A DNA stretch of 64,000 nucleotides from Mytilus edulis (lineage: Eukaryota > Mollusca > Bivalvia > Mytilida > Mytilidae). The notes below the pieces were generated by a model, which saw nothing but the letters and a program-made list of their open reading frames with translations, ran no database searches and was not told the origin of the DNA. This document shows positions 49,756 to 59,639 of the stretch, in pieces; the stretch's first letter is position 1, and every line of letters begins with the position of its first letter. The position numbers were made by a program, and so were the translations under genes. The stretch spans positions 83,331,592-83,395,591 of the forward strand of contig NC_092345.1 of the NCBI RefSeq assembly GCF_963676685.1. The letters are read 5' to 3'.

Positions 49756-51507
49756 ATGTCGTCTGATGAATCTGACGAATTTGAAGGCTTTTCTCAAGGT
49801 GAAATAGATGAAGCTGAAGCTAGATATCAACATCAGTTACTTCAGCAGGGTTTAGGTGATGACACAGACAGTGATGGCTTCATAGAATCAGATGATTCAG
49901 ACATTGAGATCAATGATGATATCCCTGGGCCTGCTGGTGATGCTGGTAATGTTTTGCAGAATGGTTGGCATGAACAATTTATATATCATGAACGAGGAAT
50001 GCCTCACCTGTTCACACCCTCTGGAATCTCAGGGCCAACTAGGATCATGCCACAAGACCAGGATCCTACAGATTTTCTTAAGCTTTTCCTAACCGACATG
50101 CTCATTGAAAATCTGATAAATGAAGCTGACCGCTATGCCGTTAAACAGAAAGAGCAACACCCAAATCAGAATAAAATGGCCTGGGTAAAACCTACAGTTC
50201 CTGAGATGAATGCTTTCCTTGGTCTCTGTTTCCAAATGGGTGTTGATAGGAAACCATCTACTAAAATGTACTGGTCGACTGATCATTTTTTACATACACC
50301 TGTATTTCCTAACACCATGAGTCGTGACAGATTCACACAAATAATGAGATACCTCCACTTTTCAAACTCAGAGTTAGAACCATTACCAGGTGCTGAAAAT
50401 TACGACCCCTTGTTTAAGGTCAAACCATTAGTAAATCACTTTAATGCCTGCTTCAACCAGGAGTATAACCCCAAAAGAAATGTGACTGTAGACGAGTGTA
50501 TGATCCCGTTTAAAGGTCGAGTTCAGTTTCGACAATACATGCCAGCAAAGCCACATAAATGGGGAGTGAAGGTGTGGATGCTAGCTGAGTCGCAAAGTAG
50601 CTACATCAAGTTCATAGACATATATCCAGGGAGACGTGCAACTCCTCAATTACACCTCGCCAGTAATGTTGTCAAAAGGTGCCTACAGGGAGCACAGCTA
50701 GAGGGTAAAGGGTATCATGTATATACTGATAATTTTTTTTCAAGCCCAGAGCTTTTTGAAGATTTATTTCAAAATTATGGTACAGCAGCATGTGGAACGG
50801 TCCGAATAAACCGTAGGGGACTACCTGTTGATATAATTTGTAAACGCCCAGAAGGCATAAATCAACGTGGGGATATGAAATTCCGCCAAAAAGGATGTCT
50901 GGTAGCTTCAGCATGGAAAGATAAAAAAGTTGTAAATGTCTTGTCAACTATTCATGACAACAGTACATCTGAAGTGCAGAGGCTTGTAAATACAGAAGGC
51001 ACTTTCTCTAGGCAAAACTTTGTTTGTCCAAAAATGGTTTCAGATTATACAAGTAATATGGGAGGTGTCGACCGTGCCGACCAATATATCCAGTATTACT
51101 GTTACAATCATAAAACTATCAAATGGAGTAAGAGGGTTTTCTTTGTACTTCTAGAAATGGCAAAGTTAAATGCCTTTAAACTTTTTATCATGAGCCATAA
51201 TCATCCATCTTCAATGACATTCCTTGACTTCACCTTAGATATTGCAAAAGGATTAGTCGCCGGCTATTCATCTGACGTCCGTAGGGGTAGACCATCACAA
51301 GTCCCACTTGAAAACAGGCTTGTTCAAAGACATATGCCAACTAGGTTTGACAAAAAGTCAAAATGCCATCTGTGTTATATGAGAACAAAAAATGGAATTC
51401 AGGAGACAGTTAGACAAACAAAATTTGGCTGTAATGATTGTAGAAAACACCTGTGCCTGCCTGAATGCTTCACCAAATTTCACACTGTTAGAAATTGTTA
51501 CAACTGA
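49756..51507 (+). CDS. piggyBac-family transposase (PGBD-like)
   Basis: 583 residues from the ATG in CAAAAATGTC. The open frame extends 21 codons upstream but only to a GTG, so it is not used. An acidic N-terminus (MSSDESDEFEGFS) is followed by the DDE_Tnp_1_7 domain (about 105-470). The three catalytic Asp are D246 (TVDECMIPF), D325 (YTDNFFSS) and D439 (MGGVDRADQ), placed as in the insect piggyBac enzyme. The C-terminal Cys/His-rich domain (about 537-581: CHLC...CNDC...CLPEC...H) is the zinc-binding region that recognises the element's ends. Length and all motifs are as expected, with no frameshift or stop. AATAAA at about 51797 could serve for polyadenylation. Domesticated PGBD genes lack flanking TTAA and termini; this one has them, so it is a transposon gene. 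Confidence 0.96.
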   Translation: MSSDESDEFEGFSQGEIDEAEARYQHQLLQQGLGDDTDSDGFIESDDSDIEINDDIPGPAGDAGNVLQNGWHEQFIYHERGMPHLFTPSGISGPTRIMPQDQDPTDFLKLFLTDMLIENLINEADRYAVKQKEQHPNQNKMAWVKPTVPEMNAFLGLCFQMGVDRKPSTKMYWSTDHFLHTPVFPNTMSRDRFTQIMRYLHFSNSELEPLPGAENYDPLFKVKPLVNHFNACFNQEYNPKRNVTVDECMIPFKGRVQFRQYMPAKPHKWGVKVWMLAESQSSYIKFIDIYPGRRATPQLHLASNVVKRCLQGAQLEGKGYHVYTDNFFSSPELFEDLFQNYGTAACGTVRINRRGLPVDIICKRPEGINQRGDMKFRQKGCLVASAWKDKKVVNVLSTIHDNSTSEVQRLVNTEGTFSRQNFVCPKMVSDYTSNMGGVDRADQYIQYYCYNHKTIKWSKRVFFVLLEMAKLNAFKLFIMSHNHPSSMTFLDFTLDIAKGLVAGYSSDVRRGRPSQVPLENRLVQRHMPTRFDKKSKCHLCYMRTKNGIQETVRQTKFGCNDCRKHLCLPECFTKFHTVRNCYN

Positions 51508-54370
51508 CCAAGGAAGTGGATAGAACTGTTTTGTTAATTTTGTTATTTTTAAGCTGTTTGGACATCTGTTAAAGTTTTAATTGTTGACTTGTTGTTTAAA
51601 AAAAAACTGAACATTTAGCACATATAAACAATCCTTATTTCTGGTATCAATTCATGCAGGCAGGCCAGTGTGGACATTCAAGCTAGAGGATTTATTTAAA
51701 TTTTGTAAGTTTACATGTATATATATGTTACATTTTAAACATATATTTGTTAAAAATTATATGAACTGGCAAAATAGTTATAGTGCAAAAAAAAATAAAG
51801 ACAGAAGTATGAACAGGAAAAAGATAATATATATGATTTTTTAAAAGATGCCAAAATTTTAAAAACTATAAGATAAAAATTTCAACATTAAATTATTTAT
51901 CATGGACTATTATGAATTTTATTCAGTCTTTTAATACATACACATATACACACAGAAAAAAAGATACAGATAAAAAAAAACAATACATATTCATCACGTT
52001 AAAAAAAAATATAGATCTGTCTCATACAGTACATACAAAATGTATTTGAATTATTTATTTAAATAGTTTGTGTAAATTTAATTAATTTGCTGAACCAAAT
52101 GGGGATGAGAATAATAATATAATGCAATATTTTATTATTTGTCTTGATAAAATATTTTTGTTTTAGTTATGCTTGCAATTTTGCACGGATTTTGTTAGTT
52201 TTCAAATCCAAAGTCTTGCCTATAGTAGGATTAATGTTCCTGAATTTGTTGGAGTTGTCTCTCTTTATTAACCATGTAAACAATATGGCGGTCGCAATTT
52301 TTCTCGTAAACAACAGACACTTCTTAAAGCATTTTTTGGCTGGAATACATCGATTGGAATACATTTACGGATAAGGAACTTAAGTAATACGACTGAAATC
52401 ACGTTGCATGACATTTGTTGGAAGTAAAATTGCTTCAAACGTAATTAAAGCGCATTTAATCAGTACCGAAATGGAAAAAAATCCGTACGCAAATTTTCAA
52501 CAGGAAAGTAGAATAATTTGGCTTCAAATCGCAATCAATCAACAAAAAGACATTAACCCCCCTTGAAGAACAAACTTTTCTTTCCCCACGTGGCTTATGA
52601 ATGATCAATTTACTGTCGTTTGCTCGAATTCGACGATTTCCGCAGTCACGTTTTTTTCGATACCACCTTGCAAAATAAAACCCGGTCGGGGAATCAGCTC
52701 GAGGAATTAAACCTCGGCCACAAAATCCCGCGAAAAAAATTAATTCAGGAGCGAAAGTGTTAAATTCCTCCGTTTCAAGCAGGCACACCTCTTTTATTTT
52801 AAGTTCAAATAAAGTGGCAATCATTGCATTTCAAAGCAACACTTTATGGTGTCTTGTACTGAAAAAATCAACATACCTTACATTGCATATAAGAAAGAAC
52901 TGGTTCCCGGAACTTCAGATGTACCAAAACAGGTACTTCAGGTCTGACAAACAGACAAAATGTACCCTCTTTTTAAAATTTGGTGCAGTTTTTTTACTAT
53001 TCAAAATTAAAAGTCCAAAAGTGTTCTACAATGATCACCAGTCCTTCAGCTTTCATTTGATACCAAAAATACCTAAATATTCTACATATTTTGAAAGTTA
53101 CACTCATGCGTAGGAACTATTTTGTGTTAAATATGTACTACTTTCTGGTATGTGCTTTCTGGCCGGGCCTGAATTAGTGGTGTTACACCTATAACAGAAC
53201 CAAACTTGCTATATTGACTTGAGCATTACTTTATTTCATTCTATGATCTATTTCAAGCAATAAAAAACATATAAAGCCTTAGTCCAAATACTATTTTATT
53301 AATTTAAAGCTCAAATTGGACTGGTAGTAACATATGGGTTATTCAAAGAAAACTGCATATGTATATTACCATTGGCCAATATATTTTTTTTATTCTCAAT
53401 ATCATTGTTTTATTTATTAATTTCTATTAGGAAAGCTATGTGCTTACTAATAGTCATATTTTTATCAGAGGTTCTTCATTAAATAACAATACATTAGTCC
53501 AAACTTAAGACATAAATGAGAAATTATCCCCCCTTTTTTCTTGAAATTGAAAAAAGGCTTTTTTTTTGCATGAAATATAATTCTGTGGTAAAACATAGAT
53601 TAATAAGAGCAATTTATATATCCCTCAGCTAGATAACTTGCTAAACTGGTCCAAAATTACATGTACAGTGAGATTTAAGAATTCTTATATGAGTATATAC
53701 CATTTGCCTAGATTGTAAAAGGCTACCATAAGAAAAACAAAAAAACTTGAAAAATCATGAGATTATTTTGACCAAGAGCTATTTTGTTCCATAAACAAGT
53801 CATAAAATACATGTTTTATTGATTTGAATCAGAAAAAATGCAAAAATGAGAACTTGGAGTCAAGTCTTAACTGCATGCATGTTGTATGACCATAAAAGGC
53901 TAACATATTTGAGTATGCCAATTTAAGAGCTTAAATTTCCCATAAGCAGGACGGTTGACCCAAAAAAGATGATTAGACATGATTACTAACATCCTATTTG
54001 ACTTATTTTCATTGGAATAGGTACAACTTCTAAAAATTGGATTTCTGGTGATTCTCTAGATCTGTAATAGGAAGTACACCACTAATTCATGGTCCCATTG
54101 CTTTCTATGTTAAATTCCTCCGTTTCAAGCAGGCACACCTCTTTTATTTTAAGTTCAAATAAAGTGGCAATCATTGCATTTCAAAGCAACACTTTATGGT
54201 GTCTTGTACTGAAAAAATCAACATACCTTACATTGCATATAAGAAAGAACTGGTTCCCGGAACTTCAGATGTACCAAAACAGGTACTTCAGGTCTGACAA
54301 ACAGACAAAATGTACCCTCTTTTTAAAATTTGGTGCAGTTTTTTTACTATTCAAAATTAAAAGTCCAAAA

Positions 54371-57300
54371 TTCAATGCACCACTTTGAGTACTTCAGGGG
54401 CTCAATTTCTGTATAAAAATTGTCCTGATGAAGCCTGCCTTGCAGGCGAAACATGTAGACATAGATAATAAAATTGCAGATCTTTTGAAGTGTTGTTGTC
54501 AATTTTAATTATTATTTAAGGATTGCATTCATTTGCATGATTTGACAACCCGGCATACCAAGGTATCCACTTCAGGGACTCTACCAAAACGATTTCACAG
54601 GCGTTGGTTCACCTCGCGGAATTTAATTTATTATTTAATCGTGAACCCCTGCATCCGAAAGGAACCGCCAAGCTAACAGCGCCGATCTACAGGCCACCAG
54701 CATATACATGGACCAAGGAATATTCCATACTTACAACGAAATAACAACTGAATCAAGATGACCAAGATGTCCGATACCACCTATACATCTATAAATGATA
54801 GCAGATATAAATGATTGCAGAAGAAACGTACCACGGGCGCCGATCTTAAATGAACTAGGAATTCACAACTATGCCATTATACAGACCAACTACTGCAGAC
54901 GATCCAAAAATTATATAGTCACCAAATAATTAACAAAGGAACAGTTTTTGACAATTTTATTATCCACAGCGGCGATCATAATCTTCCTATTGTTGCCGAC
55001 GCGCCGGGAAGTAGTAACCTCCAACTATGGCCAGGTTGGAAGAGAAGCCTTGCGAAGTGGTAGGAACCATGGGAAGTTCGTCCTATTAGATGCCAAGCCT
55101 TTAGAACAATTTCATGTATCATATAATAGTAAAACGAACTCAAATTACATTGTTTACAAACTTTAATTTTCTATATTTATCTTATCTATTTATAACTCTG
55201 TATTGCTACTTTCACTTTTCATTGTTTCTCTCACCATGACGACGTCAAATTCAATGCACCACTTTGAGTACTTCAGGGGCTCAATTTCTGTATAAAAATT
55301 GTCCTGATGAAGCCTGCCTTGCAGGCGAAACATGTAGACATAGATAATAAAATTGCAGATCTTTTGAAGTGTTGTTGTCAATTTTAATTATTATTTAAGG
55401 ATTGCATTCATTTGCATGATTTGACAACCCGGCATACCAAGGTATCCACTTCAGGGACTCTACCAAAACGATTTCACAGGCGTTGGTTCACCTCGCGGAA
55501 TTTAATTTATTATTTAATCGTGAACCCCTGCATCCGAAAGGAACCGCCAAGCTAACAGCGCCGATCTACAGGCCACCAGCATATACATGGACCAAGGAAT
55601 ATTCCATACTTACAACGAAATAACAACTGAATCAAGATGACCAAGATGTCCGATACCACCTATACATCTATAAATGATAGCAGATATAAATGATTGCAGA
55701 AGAAACGTACCACGGGCGCCGATCTTAAATGAACTAGGAATTCACAACTATGCCATTATACAGACCAACTACTGCAGACGATCCAAAAATTATATAGTCA
55801 CCAAATAATTAACAAAGGAACAGTTTTTGACAATTTTATTATCCACAGCGGCGATCATAATCTTCCTATTGTTGCCGACGCGCCGGGAAGTAGTAACCTC
55901 CAACTATGGCCAGGTTGGAAGAGAAGCCTTGCGAAGTGGTAGGAACCATGGGAAGTTCGTCCTATTAGATGCCAAGCCTTTAGAACAATTTCATGTATCA
56001 TATAATAGTAAAACGAACTCAAATTACATTGTTTACAAACTTTAATTTTCTATATTTATCTTATCTATTTATAACTCTGTATTGCTACTTTCACTTTTCA
56101 TTGTTTCTCTCACCATGACGACGTCAAATTCAATGCACCACTTTGAGTACTTCAGGGGCTCAATTTCTGTATAAAAATTGTCCTGATGAAGCCTGCCTTG
56201 CAGGCGAAACATGTAGACATAGATAATAAAATTGCAGATCTTTTGAAGTGTTGTTGTCAATTTTAATTATTATTTAAGGATTGCATTCATTTGCATGATT
56301 TGACAACCCGGCATACCAAGGTATCCACTTCAGGGACTCTACCAAAACGATTTCACAGGCGTTGGTTCACCTCGCGGAATTTAATTTATTATTTAATCGT
56401 GAACCCCTGCATCCGAAAGGAACCGCCAAGCTAACAGCGCCGATCTACAGGCCACCAGCATATACATGGACCAAGGAATATTCCATACTTACAACGAAAT
56501 AACAACTGAATCAAGATGACCAAGATGTCCGATACCACCTATACATCTATAAATGATAGCAGATATAAATGATTGCAGAAGAAACGTACCACGGGCGCCG
56601 ATCTTAAATGAACTAGGAATTCACAACTATGCCATTATACAGACCAACTACTGCAGACGATCCAAAAATTATATAGTCACCAAATAATTAACAAAGGAAC
56701 AGTTTTTGACAATTTTATTATCCACAGCGGCGATCATAATCTTCCTATTGTTGCCGACGCGCCGGGAAGTAGTAACCTCCAACTATGGCCAGGTTGGAAG
56801 AGAAGCCTTGCGAAGTGGTAGGAACCATGGGAAGTTCGTCCTATTAGATGCCAAGCCTTTAGAACAATTTCATGTATCATATAATAGTAAAACGAACTCA
56901 AATTACATTGTTTACAAACTTTAATTTTCTATATTTATCTTATCTATTTATAACTCTGTATTGCTACTTTCACTTTTCATTGTTTCTCTCACCATGACGA
57001 CGTCAAATTCAATGCACCACTTTGAGTACTTCAGGGGCTCAATTTCTGTATAAAAATTGTCCTGATGAAGCCTGCCTTGCAGGCGAAACATGTAGACATA
57101 GATAATAAAATTGCAGATCTTTTGAAGTGTTGTTGTCAATTTTAATTATTATTTAAGGATTGCATTCATTTGCATGATTTGACAACCCGGCATACCAAGG
57201 TATCCACTTCAGGGACTCTACCAAAACGATTTCACAGGCGTTGGTTCACCTCGCGGAATTTAATTTATTATTTAATCGTGAACCCCTGCATCCGAAAGGA

Positions 57301-58143
57301 ACCGCCAAGCTAACAGCGCCGATCTACAGGCCACCAGCATATACATGGACCAAGGAATATTCCATACTTACAACGAAATAACAACTGAATCAAGATGACC
57401 AAGATGTCCGATACCACCTATACATCTATAAATGATAGCAGATATAAATGATTGCAGAAGAAACGTACCACGGGCGCCGATCTTAAATGAACTAGGAATT
57501 CACAACTATGCCATTATACAGACCAACTACTGCAGACGATCCAAAAATTATATAGTCACCAAATAATTAACAAAGGAACAGTTTTTGACAATTTTATTAT
57601 CCACAGCGGCGATCATAATCTTCCTATTGTTGCCGACGCGCCGGGAAGTAGTAACCTCCAACTATGGCCAGGTTGGAAGAGAAGCCTTGCGAAGTGGTAG
57701 GAACCATGGGAAGTTCGTCCTATTAGATGCCAAGCCTTTAGAACAATTTCATGTATCATATAATAGTAAAACGAACTCAAATTACATTGTTTACAAACTT
57801 TAATTTTCTATATTTATCTTATCTATTTATAACTCTGTATTGCTACTTTCACTTTTCATTGTTTCTCTCACCATGACGACGTCAAATTCAATGCACCACT
57901 TTGAGTACTTCAGGGGCTCAATTTCTGTATAAAAATTGTCCTGATGAAGCCTGCCTTGCAGGCGAAACATGTAGACATAGATAATAAAATTGCAGATCTT
58001 TTGAAGTGTTGTTGTCAATTTTAATTATTATTTAAGGATTGCATTCATTTGCATGATTTGACAACCCGGCATACCAAGGTATCCACTTCAGGGACTCTAC
58101 CAAAACGATTTCACAGGCGTTGGTTCACCTCGCGGAATTTAAT
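54371..58143. repeat. 879-bp tandem array, four full units and a partial unit
   Basis: Units start (TTCAATGCACCACTTTGAGT) at 54371, 55250, 56129, 57008 and 57887; the last is cut after about 257 bp. Units look identical. Each has the hammerhead-like core near its start, followed by ATAATAAAATTGC and TTTTGAAGTGTTGTTGTCAA. The repeated 72-codon plus-strand frames (start TTG) and 63-codon minus-strand frames match no known protein. The array joins the truncated MITE of the first array at 54370 through a short AAA/CAAA overlap. Confidence 0.95.
54425..54452 (+). ncRNA. Hammerhead-ribozyme-like core, repeated in each 879-bp unit
   Basis: CTGATGA (54425-54431), one A, a perfect hairpin GCCTGC-CTT-GCAGGC (54433-54447), then GAAAC (54448-54452). 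Copies recur at 55304, 56183, 57062 and 57941. CTGATGA...GAAA around stem II is the conserved core of hammerhead ribozymes, known in Penelope-like retroelements and retrozymes. Against full activity: an unpaired A precedes stem II, and no clean stem III with a UH cleavage site follows (GAAACATGTAGACATAG). It may be a decayed or variant ribozyme. Confidence 0.4.
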
Positions 58144-58260
58144 ATATAAACAAGTAATATCTTTTCTTTAACGTAAGATGTAGGTTGACTGTTTCGTCCC
58201 TGCCAAGGGTACTCATCAGGTGGCAAATTATGGCTACCACTACAGTAATTGTTTATTGAA
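58144..58260 (-). repeat. Penelope-like or retrozyme fragment with hammerhead-like core
   Basis: On the minus strand: CTGATGA (58213-58219), stem II GTACCCTTGGCAGGGAC (GT/AC and CCC/GGG pairs with a bulged A), then GAAAC (58191-58195) and AGTCAACC. Stem II closes directly with G-C next to CTGATGA, as in genuine hammerheads. Stem I pairing is not evident. It begins exactly where the 879-bp array stops and points the opposite way. Confidence 0.45.
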
Positions 58261-59220
58261 AACAAATAAGTTACAGCCTTTTTAGAAAATGTGTTAACCA
58301 AACTGGAAGTTTATATGACTTTGCAGTGTCTGTGCATTTTAATTTATGCTACACATATGGTACATGATTTTGTTTTTCTATCATATGCATTTTGTTTTAG
58401 CCAAAAATACAATAATATAAAAATCTACAAATAAGTATGTGCTACTATCTCATGCAGATGAAGAGTAACATCCAGTTTGGTATATTTTTCTGTTAGTTTA
58501 AACACCAACACCAATATGTAGAAAATAATAGTGAATTCAACACTATAAGAGGTGAAAAGCAAAATGTGAAAGCATTCTTTAATATCAATCTGATCAATTT
58601 TACATGTATTATATTTTATTTTCTATTTTTTTTTTTTGCATAAATGCCAATTAAATAAATTGTGTTTCTTTATTTATTTGAAATAAAAAACAAAAGTTTG
58701 TAGGAAAATATACAAGTTATTTTTCCAATTATTATTAAAGAAGCTATTATCCTAAAAATCATTGCTTTTTTGTAAAATGATAAAAAAAAAAAATGCTTTC
58801 ATAAGCTTAACTAGCTTACATTTGTTCGTCTGCAGTTGGATTCGAACCAACATACAACAAGTGTATTTCCCTTATTTACAGACTTATATATAATGAACAT
58901 TGCTATTATAGAGCATAAATTTTATCTTCAAGCAAAAAAAAAAAAAAAAGTGAGAAGCAACATAGGGCCAAATGAGTAAATTGAAGCAAAAACAAAAGAT
59001 AAAGTAATTATTGAGTTCCAAATTAACAAATGATGGCTTGTGCTTGATCAGCTGTTTGTATAGTTGTATAGCAATCCCAAGTATAAATGAATACTATAAT
59101 ATGCTAGAAATACTGAACCCTCTCAATTTTATACTTGGTTTCCTGCAAAAGAATAAAGCAAATTTAAATATTTGTATGGTGTATTTATCTTCATCATGTA
59201 TATGTTACAGTGAATTTGTA
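58261..59220. other. Gene-free AT-rich stretch
   Basis: Several A/T homopolymers and one isolated B-box-like sequence on the minus strand (GGTTCGAATCC near 58848-58858) without an A-box upstream. No exon. Confidence 0.4.
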
Positions 59221-59395
59221 TAATCAGGGATTATGTAGAATCCCTGATTTTTCAGGGAATATGTAGAATCACTTAAATCATTAGTAATTATATATAATCC
59301 CTGAAAATTAACAGTGATTTTACATAATCACTGAACATTTTAATAATTATTCTACAAATTCCCTAATATGATTTCAGGGATTATGAATAATTTAA
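59221..59395. repeat. Cluster of direct and inverted TCAGGGATTAT motifs
   Basis: TCAGGGATTATGTAGAATCC, TCAGGGAATATGTAGAATCA, the inverse TATATAATCCCTGAAAATTA, TTACATAATCACTGA, and TTTCAGGGATTATGAATAAT all fall within 175 bp, so the strand can fold in several ways. Confidence 0.65.
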
Positions 59396-59639
59396 TGATC
59401 GTTTGTTTGATGAAAAAAATTAATTCAGACAAATTATATTTTTTTTCTTTCATATTCCTTGCCAGATGAAATAATTTTGCTTTTAAACACAGAGGATGAT
59501 CGAAAAGATATAACCAAAACAGAGTTTCGAGATAAAGTTGAAGACTTCAAAATTAATAATATCAACATTATAGACTTCGAAATTAATAATAGCGATAGCT
59601 TTACATGTATTGTTTGTTTATTAAAAGCCAGCGTCAAAT

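Larger units (their letters stand above)
48816..52763 (+). mobile_element. Complete piggyBac-type transposon with TTAA target duplications
   Basis: TTAA at 48816-48819 and 52760-52763 flank a 3940-bp element. Removing the element and one TTAA restores exactly the satellite sequence CTATGTTAAATTCCTCCG. The ends are inverted and imperfect: CCCTTTCGTACC left, complement of GGAGCGAAAGTG right. The left end has three subterminal direct repeats. An intact transposase frame lies inside. piggyBac elements move by cut and paste at TTAA and leave no footprint. Coding and ends all look complete, so this copy could be active or recently so. Confidence 0.95.
37100..54370. repeat. 1350-bp tandem satellite array, interrupted by piggyBac
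   Basis: Monomers start (GGAAGTACACCACTAATTC) at 37100, 38450, 39800, 41150, 42500, 44726, 46076, 47426, 48776 and 54070. The spacing is 1350 bp, except 2226 bp (1350+876) between 42500 and 44726, where one monomer lacks 474 bp. The last copy is cut at 54370. The monomer starting 48776 contains the piggyBac insertion. Aligned lines show no base differences that I can find, so the array is recently amplified or well homogenised. Each monomer is a 471-bp inverted-repeat element plus an 876-bp core and short duplication. The 124-codon frame repeated in each copy lies wholly in the 471-bp element and matches no protein I know. Confidence 0.97.

Noticed and set aside
54948..55166. 72-codon frame beginning MTILLSTAAIIIFLLLP in each 879-bp unit
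   Set aside because: The first codon is TTG, not ATG. No recognised domain; repeated only because the units are identical.
37100..58143. CRISPR array
   Set aside because: The repeats are 876-1350 bp tandem monomers with no short repeat and unique spacer pattern, in an animal genome.
58836..58870. tRNA or SINE suggested by GGTTCGAATCC on the minus strand
   Set aside because: No A-box at the right distance upstream and no clover-leaf.
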